A stretch of 64,000 bases of DNA from Pegea sp. RAD2-039. Lineage: Eukaryota; Chordata; Thaliacea; Salpida; Salpidae. The DNA lies in the NCBI GenBank assembly GCA_034620365.1, contig JAQGEQ010000046.1, forward strand, positions 310,001-374,000. The letters are read 5' to 3'. Below, in pieces: positions 52,601-62,690 of this stretch. The notes under the pieces are model-generated. The model was not told where the DNA came from and did not search any database. It saw nothing but the letters and a program-made list of their open reading frames with translations. The position numbers and the translations under genes were made by a program. Each line of letters begins with the position of its first letter. Positions within the stretch are counted from its first letter, which is position 1.

Positions 52601-54781
52601 CATATAAACCTTTTACGTGTTATCAACAGTGTTGCTATCTGACAGTGCAAGGAAAATGTTGTTTGTACTTCTTTAAAAACTATATTAAGAATAAGCATTT
52701 AATCAACAGTCAGAGAGTTTAAATAAAGAGCTCAAAATATTAAGTTGACTTTATATTTCAGGAAAACACTTCAGAGTAAAAAGTCTTATCAAAGTTAGTG
52801 CGTCATAATTTAGTATAACTCAATTAATAAACAATATGTTTCACTTACATCACGTTTAATAACTGTGAAAATATTTTGATGTGATTGTAGGTTTAAAAAA
52901 TAGCAAACTATTACAAAAGTAAAACTTGTTTTTTTGTTCTGACGTCAGAACAAAACTTTTGTTTAAATTTTTGACTTAAATTTTGGTAAACATTTTTCGA
53001 AAATATTTGTGATGTTTTTAAAAAAAACCAGAATCAAATTACATCATCCAAATGTAACAGTTAACTGCAAGAAAATGGTTTGGTGGTAGAAGAACCAAGG
53101 TCATACAGAGACAGCAAATTAGATGAGAATAATTTATTTACAATAGAACTAAAACCAAAAAATTCAGTTTGAAAAATATTAAAATAAAGTTAGTAATATT
53201 TCAGACTCATTATTTAGTTATTAACTTGGATTCATTTATTTAAATTATCAACTAAATTTATAATCTAAGTAAAAAATTTCGGTTGCTATAAATAAATAAG
53301 TGCTTTTTTTAAATCTTTATTTAAATAAGTAATGAAAACTACAGCAAGGGGTTTTTTCAGTTTTTTAAGAATGACTAATTTAAAGGAATAAAAATCTCAG
53401 TTTTCTGAAATTTTTTGGAAAAATTTTGCTATTATAATATAACCACAAGATAAAATAACTAAAAATACTGTAAACTATTCTGGAAATATATAATTGCAGC
53501 TAGTCATGTGCTTCAGTAATCTATAAAAATGTAAGATGTACAAAATACCTAACATACGTGAATAGTAATTTTTATTAAGAAAATAGATATACGAAGATAT
53601 ATCGTAAAGGCAATTTTCAATACATTTTTAAGGATATTTCATTTAAAGTTGTTTAATTTTAAAGATAAACACATAACATTGAGTGATATAAACAACTTAA
53701 TGGCTTTATAGTGGTCATCAAAAAAATCTCATAATGAAATCAGAACATTTTAATTCATAATTTTCTTCATTCAAGTTTTTTGAATAAGTTATTGCAGCTT
53801 CATTGACTTTGTATGTTTCTACTACATTCAAAAATTTATTCAACTATCAAAATCAGCTTGTTACATCTATTTTTTAAACTATTAAGAAGTTATGAATTAA
53901 AACCACAGAAAATTTACCTGATCAATTAGACATTTTATTTTCAATATTTATAAAATTTCAATTTAATCTTTAAAATAAGTTATATAAAACATGGTGATAC
54001 TAAAACTAAATAAATCTCATTAGAAAAATTGTAATTTTAAAAACATTTGAAAGAACCAGTTCTTATTTTTAGGGTCATATACAATTTTTAGCTTTAAGAA
54101 TTATTTTATTTGATTAAAAGTGTTTTAACTATGAAGTAATACTTCATATGCAAAAAATTATTTTCACATAAGCTTATTTAAGTTAAAAAATTATATAAAA
54201 ACTGGAGAAATATTTTATTCTGTAAAGAATATAAAAAAATCTATAATCTTTTCAAAAATAACTTTCTCTTTGAACTGATGCATTATCCCAATTGTCATCA
54301 AATAATCCTGCGAAACGAAATTATAATAATGCCAACAGCAATAGTTGCTACAAGAACTTTTTTGGAATTACAAATCTGTTTTTAAAAAGATTAAAATAGT
54401 TTTTCAAAGTATCTTTCAAAAGTTATACTTAAAAAAAGTAACATAAAAAAGCAATGGGTCAATTTAAAGTGATTTAATTTTATATAAGATATTCAAAATT
54501 TAATTGCCATAGTTTGATACTAAAACCTAAAGAACAAGATTTATCTTTTTTAAACTTAGTGTTGGAAATTTTATTCGTCTTATAATGATAATAAATAAAT
54601 ATTTTCCTTAACTTTATTCAAAAATAAAATAATTTCTTTAATTTTACAAGATTGTCGGAAATAGATGCTTTTAATTGCAAAACATTGATGTAGTTCTCCT
54701 CTTATATAAAGATCAGTCCAATTTTGGAATTATTGAGGGCCTATGAACCTCTTTTATCTATTGTTTTATCTATGCTTATAG

Positions 54782-54816
<35 letters not shown>

Positions 54817-55078
54817 AGAACTCCTTAAAAATATTTTTGTAGAACTTCTTAGTATAAAATCATGTTTTCAATACAAGTTTAAGCTAAAGAGAAATATTTT
54901 ACTTTTGTGCTTCCTAATTTTCTCATTGCATCTTAAAAGAATATTTTTTTAATAAACTAACTGCAACTATCTAAGTTCCACTTCAAAAACAAGACTTTTT
55001 TTGTCAACTTTTTTAATAATTACAGCATTGAATCAATAAAAATAAAAAAAAATCTCTTTATCAAAAGAATAAAATAAT
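52600..55078. other. AT-rich DNA downstream of the protease gene
   Basis: No gene recognised. It would include the 3' UTR of the protease gene, which is transcribed leftward. Possible minus-strand AATAAA signals (TTTATT on the plus strand) are frequent, and none can be singled out. Confidence 0.45.
54783..54814. repeat. (TA)n microsatellite
   Basis: About 16 uninterrupted TA dinucleotides, about 260 bases beyond the stop codon of the protease gene and possibly within its 3' UTR. Confidence 0.9.
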
Positions 55079-56749
55079 TTATAACGAAGTGCATCTAGAG
55101 TGAGTTCCTGACGTTATTGGCTTCATCATCACTGAATTTATCCAATCCGAATACGCATTTATCTTTGCGTAAACTCCAGGTCGAAACTTATTACCACATC
55201 CTTCACCAAAAGACACTACTCCATATACAATCCACTGGCATGATTCACATCTCTGACACATCAACGGACCACCACTATCTCCCTGATTACAAAAGTTAGA
55301 TTTTCAGTTTCTGTTAATATATATTATTTGTGCAAATAGAAGCAAACTTGAAATTGATTTTACATTACATATGTTTAAAGATAGTCGTCCTAATTAATAA
55401 AATTTACTCAAAAGGATTGGACTAATCAAACTGACCTGACAAGTGTCCATTCCTCCGAGTATTCGACCAGAACATGTCATTATTTTTGAGTCGAAATTTT
55501 TTGGATATGCAATTGAACACATATCATCTGGAATAAGTCGAACACTAACTTCTTGAAGTGTTGATGGGTTTTTCCCTCCTTCTTTTACTATTTCAAACAA
55601 ATTATAAATTGAAGATAATTTTGAAAAATACTGTTTTCCAAATGATTTTAAATTATCTTATTATTACTAATTTATATAAATGAAAACTAAGTAGGCACTT
55701 AAATGAAAAAAGCTGGAAAGTAAATCAGTTTCATCTTGCACACATAAACAACTTACATCTACCCCAACCAGCAGCTACACAGTTTGTGTCTTCTGGAAGA
55801 ACTTCTCCTTGAGGAAAGCAAATAATCTGAACACGTCTGTTCAGTACAGGAGGTTTAGTAAGCTGAAATTATAAAAATGTTTTAAAATCGTTGATCAAAA
55901 TGATAAAAGTATTAATTAGTTAAGAACAAAATATTTTCAGTGACTCACTCTTAATAAAGCAACATCATTTCTTGGAAAATCATAATCTTTAAAACGAATT
56001 TCAGAAACTCCGCTAGTTTGGGTCCATATGTTTGTTTCAAAAGTGTCTTTAAGGTCAATAGTACCAAACTTTAATTCTATACTTGATAATGGTAGCGTCG
56101 TGCTAGAAATAAAATTTGTAAAGTTTGAATGTCTTCTAATATTTGTCAGTTTTTTTAACGAAGCATATTATGCCTACTCAGAATAATTTCCCAATTTTGC
56201 AGCAATTACTTTATGATTTAGGGAAAGATAAACCTTAGAAGTCTATATACTATAACAACAGGATATCAAAATGGTAAACCTCTAACGAGATGAAAGAAAA
56301 TAACAAAAAACAGAAGCCATGAATGAGTTTATTCAAGAAATTGTCAAAACAAGGTAAAGTTGAAAAGGGTTTATGAGCTTGCAAATATTTGTTGGTTGAA
56401 TGAGGATGTGGCCCAAAAAATTAACAACATGTTCACTTCCCGTCTGGTATAACACCAAGTATATTTTGGAAGTTAACGCTAGAGTTAAAAGTTACAAAAA
56501 ATTTCAGAAAAAGTAATTTCGTAAATGTTTGAACTTAATTTGAAAATTGATGTGCTTAATAAAAGTAAAATTTGATAAATTATTTCAACTTTAACAAAAT
56601 AGTTTTTCTTTATTATTACACTGAGATAAAATTGAGTGTTTTGTATCTCACTTTTTGCCATAAACAACACAATGAGCAGCAGTAAGAACCCATTCGTTGT
56701 CAACTAAAGCAGCTCCACACCAAGGCATACCATTTACGACCAAACCAAC
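55079..56749 (-). CDS. exons 13-17 of the protease gene: trypsin-like catalytic domain
   Basis: Exons are 56652-56749 (His, TAAHC), 55949-56102 (Asp, NDVALL), 55757-55862 (GWG loop), 55436-55587 (LQEV segment and the S1 Asp in GMDTCQ) and 55079-55282 (GDSGGPL, VSFGEGC, PGVYAKI, stop TAA). Splitting the triad residues over separate exons is usual for trypsin-family genes. In the S1 region the expected Trp is Phe (SFGEG), while both glycines that line the pocket are kept. The protein runs about 12 residues past the usual end, with one extra cysteine near the C-terminus. Confidence 0.9.
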
Positions 56750-59700
56750 CTATAAGAACAATCAAAAAAAAAACTTTAGTTAAAAGTGCTTATTTGTAAA
56801 CTAATCAAAAATTAACTTCTAATAATTCTTCTAGAAAATAGTTTTTCTTGGTTTAGTTTGATGTAAATATATCTACTTAGATTAGTATCAGTTAGAAAAA
56901 AGAACTTTATGAAAATAGAAGATGGTTGTAATGTACTTAGTGCTTTTACTTGAAACATATTTAGTATAAGATAATCGTTAACTTTGTAGAAATCTTTTTC
57001 TCAAATTTGTTCTATTCAATTTTTACTTTTTAAATTGGTTTGAAATTTAGAAGCTTAATTTTCACTTTTAGATTAATTATATTCCAAAGGTTTCGATAAT
57101 ATCGAAAATTATAAGTTTAAAATTGAGCATAAGCTTTCATAATTGTCTTCTAAAACCTCTACAGCCAAAAAAAAAAACAGATTAAGTCTGATAATGTCGA
57201 GGCACTGGTAACAATTCCACTTAAACTTACCATCCAAGGCCATGTTTCTTTTAAACTAGAAGACCCTCCAACAATCCGGCTGCTTGTTTTACTAATTCCT
57301 AATTGGCTCGATGAAATCCCACATACATCTGAATTCAGTTGAGAGACGTCACAGCATGTATGATTTCGAACTCCATATCGTCTATAATATGGTTTTTTAC
57401 ACGTTTCTGTCGAAGTAAACTCAATTATAATTTTTAATTGATAAAAAGCAAAAACAGCTAAATGTAGATTGATGCTTTGTTGTGTGTCTTTTCAAAATCC
57501 TGAGTAAAAATCTGTGGTATTTGAAGCTAGTATTATAAATCAATTTTAGTATTTTGATGACAGGCCAGTTTAATTTCTTTAAGCAACCAAATTATGGGTA
57601 AATGCACCAAGTTCAACCCGAAAATTTGTTTCAAATTCGAAACAACAAATAAGAAATGAAATAACTTTGGTTACTGCTACAAAACTAAAAAAAATCTTAT
57701 AAAAGATTTTAATAACAGCACAATACTTAATTGTCATTCATAAATCTCGATTTAATTTTTATGAATTGAAAACTGATTTTTCAAAACCAAATTGACATTC
57801 AGTATTACAAAAGTATCAAAATTTTACAAATTTGAATGGAAATTTCACTTAAAATTTAAAAGGAAAACTTTGTTGTGCAAACCAGGTAATCTAAACTAGA
57901 ATTCAGTGGTGAAAAACTGATTAAATTTGACGAACATTGAACTGAATTAGATTTGGATAATCTGGATTTAAAATTAGCTTTTTAAGCTTAGATAAGTTTT
58001 GATGAAATTGATAAAAAGCTTACAAAATAATAATTATGTGATGGACAAATAGTCTAATAACTCTCTGATACCTTGAGGGCAGTCCTTAACTTTACAATCT
58101 CTAAAGTCAGAAGTTGTGGAAAATGGAATTTTCATTTGGGTTCCCCATCCACAGGAACGAGAACACGGAGTCCATTGCCTGAAAGGAACTGAAAATAGAA
58201 ATAGATATTTGTTATCCAAATGTTGCTTGATTGTTTCAACGAATTATAAACTACTTATAACCACCTGAACAGTGTTTTCTGAAGCAAGCCCTTTTTTCTG
58301 TCGAAGCTCCTTTACATTTACCAGCCGTAGGACATTTCCGTGTCTTAGTTTGAACTCCGGGACCACAGGTTTTTGAGCAAGGTATCCATGGACTCCAAGG
58401 AAGCCATTGACTTGTTAACTCAGTTGGCTCTTTAAACAAAAGTTGTATTTTTGAAACTTTTAAGTCGAAAGTTTTGAAAGAACATTTTATCATTGAAATA
58501 TCTTTTCTTTTATATTTTGTATATGACTATTTTATAAGAATTCATACTTTCTATTAATACCAGCAACTTTGATCTAAGAATCTTTTTGATGTAAACGATC
58601 TTTTAATTTTGAAATTTAAACTCACATTTAACTAACACTTATTTATCAATTAATAACAAAGATTTTAAAAGTTTTAAAAATGAGTTTACGAAAGTATCTT
58701 CTAAAATCTTCAAATTTTGGAAACATTTAATTGATTCCAGTAAATCATCAACATCTTACCTTCATCACAACTTCCTTCATTGCAATCAATTTTGATGATT
58801 GAATTTCCTTTACAATTGGTTCCACCTTGGCATTTCCTGATAAACTCTCGTACACCTACACCACAGCTGACACTGCAAGGTCCTGGCTGCCATCTGCCCC
58901 ATTGTGAGGGACCTACTAATCAAAAACAAACTTTAGGGTTGACCACATAAACCTGTTTGCACGGAAATACTGGTTAGAAAGAAACAAGTTGTAATTTATT
59001 TTTTTTCGTACTTTATTGAAGTGTTGATGGTAAATTTGGTAAACTTTTTTAAATTTTATACATTTTTTTTTCTAATTAACCTCTTTTTCTATTTTGTAAA
59101 AACATTTAGTGATTTAACGATCGAATAATATTTATTTGAAGGTCAAACAAATACAGTAAAAAGACAAATAATTCAATTAAAACCAGTTCATTCATAAATT
59201 TCTTTGAATTTTACTATCAAAACTTAAAACTTTTAACAACAATCTTTTAATGGAAGTTTTACCCGGAAACTTATTTCGAATATTTTCTCACCAGGACATT
59301 TATCATTGTTGCATTTGACTATTCTTTCTAAACTCTCTGTGCATGTTCCACGAACACAAAGCCGAATGTCTTTCCTTTCACCTTCTCCACAAGGAGCGCT
59401 ACACTTTCCAAGCTTCCACGATGAATATTCCGCTACAACTTTTGCAAATAGTTTATTTAACTTTCCATTCATAAATTTATCACACAAAATCACTAAAGTA
59501 GTTAGCTGCTTAGTTATTAAATATATAAAATACAAATAAGTAGTTGGATTATTACCTGAAATTTTTAATAAAACTAAATATCTTTTTTACTTATTAGAAC
59601 TTACTTGGGCAGCTTTGAGTATTACACTTCTCAACCTTGCTAAAAGGACCTTGGCAATCTCCACTCAAACAGAATCTACTATAAACCACATCACCTCCTC

Positions 59701-62647
59701 CACAGGTTTTGCTGCATGGTCCAGAAGTCCACTTGCTAAAAGCTGAAATTTACAATTATTTTAATGGCTGGTTTCTAGCAAGTTCACCTAGTAAGTTCAC
59801 CTAGCAAGTTCATTAATTACTAAATACATTAGTAACTTGTATTTGAGATATTATTTGACAATTGCCGCAAAGTTTAGTCAAATCGGTTATTTGATAAACA
59901 TTTAAAAGTTCATTAAATTTTTTCGATAATAATTACAACTTTTTATGAAAGTAAGTTAGAATGAAGATATAATAAGGTGAAATTTTTCAAAGATAATTGC
60001 CTCTATAAATATGAAAAACATTCTTGCTGTAAAAGTTTAAAATATCTAAAAATAATTTTCCTTTAGGTTTGCTTCTAGGCATAAAGTAATATAATTGATG
60101 AAAATAAATAAATATATTTGAAATGTCCAAAAAAGTGATGAGTACTATGAAAAGTTGCTACCTAAGTTTCAAATAATCGTAGTAGTAATTTTAACAACTT
60201 TAATTTTCTCAAATAAGAAATTCATATTTTCGACAACTTCATTAATAAATTATGATTCGTTTGTAGAACTCGCAGAAGTTTAAATCAAATTCAAATTTTT
60301 ACCAATATTAGTTAGTATCTCTAATTGTTTAATGACTTTTTTTAACGTTTAATAAATTACCTGGACATAATTGTGTGTTGCATTTTGAACTTCGTGAGCT
60401 CGAACCATGACAAGCTCCTTGAATACATTTCCTTGTATCCTTTCTAAAACCACCTCCACACGATTTAGAACACCGTCCGTTTTGCCAGGGACCCCATTGT
60501 TGAGGAGATACTAATGTAACAAATGTTTGCTTTCAAGGTCTTTACATCATTATTACATGAAATAATTATTGATATTAAATATCAAAACTTTTATTATGTC
60601 TGCAGTTATAAGTTTATTTTTAATTATATCCTCATTAAATTGTGGTAAGAAAAGTCATATTTCGTAAATATTTAAAATATATTTTCTTCAAACTATTTTA
60701 GCAAAGTAAAAATTTCCTTTAAACTTTATCGTGAAACTAGTTTTAAAAATTGTAAATTAAATTACCTGAACATAACTGCGTGTTACAAGAAGTTGTTCTC
60801 ACTCTTGATCCTGGACACGGAGCAGATCTACATGATCTAGTATCAACTTTACTTCCTCCACCGCATGTCTTTGAACATACACCTTGTTTCCAAGTTGACC
60901 AACCGTTTTCTTTAAGAGGTGAAGTATGAAAGCAATTTTTACGGCAAATAAATTATAGTCCAAGTCATACAAGCTCTATAAAGATAAAAGTAGCAATACC
61001 TTGACACTTTGCTTTCTTGCACATAATATAAGCTTCACTTTGACCAACGCAATAGCCATCCAAGCATTCACGAGTATATTGAACCTTTCCTTCGCCACAT
61101 GTTACACTACATTCACCTTTTTTCCAATCTGACCACTGAGAGTTAGCTAAAGCTTTAAAGTTTATCTTAGATTTGAAAATAATCAATAATATTTGTATTA
61201 GTTACTTGGACATTTTGGTCGAGGGCAAGAAACACGACGTTGAAGTGATCCACCGCACAAACTGTATAGTATCCCGATCACACAGGCTCTTGTATCAATC
61301 CGAACGCTGTCTCCACATGTCTTGCTGCAACTTCCAACTGTCCAAGCGCTAAGATAACCCACAACGGGTCTTCCTGCAACAAATGATATTTTCATCTATT
61401 TTTGCAGACATTTGTTTAATGTTCCAATAATTATGATATCATCGATGATATCAAGAAAATTTTCACCCTAATTATAAGTATTCATCATCACATAATACAA
61501 GCCATATATTATGCTGCACATAATTTGTTTTTATTTCTTTAGTTTGCAAGCTTTACTTGTAAATTTGAAGAATTATTAATTGTTTTAACTAAAGATTTTC
61601 AAAATTATTCCTACCACAAGAACTTTCATCTCTTCCGTTTGGACATTGCTTTTTCCCATCACAGACTAAATTCTGTTTTATGCATATCTTTTCATATGCT
61701 TGAGGATCACAAGTAAACTCATCTGTATTACAGCTTACATCCAAATTATTGTCTTTTTCAATATAAATGGTTTCGCCCGACTCGTCAGTATAGTAGCAAC
61801 CAGCATTGTTGCAATCCCAACCATTATCGCCATAATAATTGTAATAGTCGTTTTCGTTCAAATCTTCCTTTAACGTTGAATAAGTATTCGGATGCGCCGT
61901 TGGGAACGTATTCGTGGTATATAGCCCGTTATATTTTTCTAGGTTATTATCATTACTGCTTAGTCTTGAAAACGTTTTTTCTGAAACTTTATTTGAGCTA
62001 TATTTGTTTATAGAATAACTTCTAAACGAGTTTCGATTATTAGAATTAACGGGCCCTCTTCTTAACCAACTATCAATACTATCTTGTTCACCGCCAATCC
62101 CACTGTAGTACTCATCATCATATCCTGTAAAAAGAGGCTGAATATAGTTTATGTTCTTGATGCAACAACTTCATCATGAGATATTTTGCCAATTTATTCG
62201 AAATATTTTCTCAATAAATGGCAATTTCACAGGGGTGTTGAAACCTAATTTTAGTTTTTGGTCACATTGGTTTGCAACGAAATATTTGAAAGTTATTCTT
62301 CGAGTTAAATAGGCGCTATCTTCGGCCAATAAAGCAAATAGCCATTAAAGTTAAAAGCAAATAAATTAAAATTATGTATCTTTAAAACCATAAAGACTTT
62401 ATTAAGATTCTAATGATATAAAATTTTAATTTGATAACAAAATTGTATTTGTTAATAAAGCGGAAAGTTTATATTTGCAGTTTTTTCCTCTTATAGCATT
62501 ATTTGAGATATTACTTTTGGTTATCAAACAATTAGTTTTATAATGTAAATACTAATAATTAAAGAAAAACTTACCTTCGACAAGTTCTATCAAAAAAAGG
62601 TTCACCACAAAAAGCAACGAAATAAAATTAAAATAAAATAGTTTCAT
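55079..62647 (-). CDS. secreted mosaic serine protease: LDLa + nine TSP1 repeats + trypsin domain (17 exons, spliced)
   Basis: Hand splicing gives 17 exons whose phases all agree, about 932 residues in total. The order is signal peptide (1-24), Asn/Ser/Tyr-rich linker (25-150), LDL-receptor class A domain (about 151-194), nine thrombospondin type 1 repeats (about 195-636), a cysteine-bearing hinge, and an S1A trypsin-like domain from IVGG (about 681) to the end. His721 (TAAHC), Asp774 (NDVALL) and Ser868 (GDSGGP) form an intact triad, and Asp862 in the S1 pocket predicts cleavage after Arg/Lys. Activation would be by cleavage at SSR|IVGG. The VCG in the hinge is suited to a disulfide with the IICFP cysteine, which would keep the chains joined. 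It should be secreted and bind matrix or glycans through the TSP1 array. The natural substrate is unknown. Exons 4, 8 and 9 have alternative acceptors 6 or 3 bases apart, so length may vary by a few residues. Confidence 0.9.
56750..57230 (-). other. intron 12 of the protease gene
   Basis: Phase-0 intron between the activation-site exon and the catalytic His exon, AT-rich, nothing else seen. Confidence 0.7.
57231..57406 (-). CDS. exon 12 of the protease gene: hinge and zymogen activation site
   Basis: The acceptor is TTCGACAG and the donor GGATG|GTAAGT. The exon enters in phase 1 and leaves in phase 0. It encodes a 40-residue hinge with five cysteines (TCKKP, TCCDV, DVCGIS), then KTSSR|IVGG, the activation cleavage site, and the first residues of the mature protease to WPWM. 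Confidence 0.88.
58072..58188 (-). CDS. exon 11 of the protease gene: degenerate ninth TSP1 repeat
   Basis: The acceptor is TCTATTTTCAG and the donor CAAG|GTATCA, phase 1-1, 39 residues. It starts like the others (QWTPCSRSCGWGTQ), but the central cysteine pair and the RxR layer are missing. Four cysteines remain, ending CKVKDCPQ. It probably folds as a minimal or distorted TSP1, or acts as a spacer before the protease hinge. The open frame continues past the donor to a stop at 58034. Confidence 0.82.
58265..61373 (-). CDS. exons 3-10 of the protease gene: eight TSP1 repeats
   Basis: Exons are 61206-61373, 61000-61146, 60766-60909, 60361-60510, 59605-59742, 59292-59432, 58760-58915 and 58265-58429. 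Each is phase 1-1 and each holds exactly one six-cysteine TSP1 repeat with W-x-x-(G/P)-x-C-S-x-(T/S)-CG at its start, e.g. CSKTCGGG and CSVSCGVG. Domain-per-exon symmetry of this kind is the known mode of TSP1 duplication by exon shuffling. Tryptophans available for C-mannosylation are present in each, and the CSxxCG threonine/serine is a typical O-fucose site. Repeats 3, 4 and 5 share a CNTQ(L/S)C ending and look most recently related. Confidence 0.9.
59775..59813. repeat. short tandem repeat in an intron (3 x 13 bp)
   Basis: Three near-identical copies of CTAGCAAGTTCAC (the second has T for C, and the third ends in T) lie in the intron between exons 6 and 7 of the protease gene. Confidence 0.85.
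61434..61453. repeat. 20-bp perfect palindrome in intron 2 of the protease gene
   Basis: TGATATCATCGATGATATCA reads the same on both strands, with an ATCGAT centre between two GATATC sites. It could be a dimeric factor-binding site or simply chance. Confidence 0.8.
61615..62124 (-). CDS. exon 2 of the protease gene: low-complexity linker and LDLa domain
   Basis: The acceptor is TTTTTTACAG and the donor TGTG|GTAGGA, phase 1-1. The first roughly 125 residues are rich in Asn, Ser, Tyr and Asp and look disordered, with an isolated cysteine pair (DCNNAGC) before the domain. An LDL-receptor class A module then closes the exon: six cysteines, EFTC, VCDGKKQC and GRDESSC. The terminal Asp-Glu of the calcium site is kept, but the residue after KK is Gln rather than Asp, so calcium binding may be altered. 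Confidence 0.88.
62575..62647 (-). CDS. exon 1 of the protease gene: signal peptide
   Basis: The ATG is at 62645-62647. It encodes a classic signal peptide, MKLFYFNFISLLFVVNLF..., ending at VEG, with donor GAAG|GTAAG in phase 1. It is the only ATG between the start and the acceptor-like TATTTTTTACAG about 35 bases upstream. Confidence 0.88.
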
Positions 62648-62690
62648 TTTTAATTTAATAATAGTAAAAAGTTTGTAACTGTAAAAAATA
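62648..62690 (-). promoter_or_regulatory. possible 3' splice acceptor just upstream of the protease start codon
   Basis: On the minus strand, AATATTTTTTACAG ends at 62679, followed by about 31 bases of leader without an ATG and then the start codon at 62647. It fits either a spliced 5' UTR or a spliced-leader addition site. Confidence 0.4.

Noticed and set aside
59306..59539. 77-codon plus-strand frame over a TSP1 exon
   Set aside because: Shadow of protease exon 8 on the minus strand.
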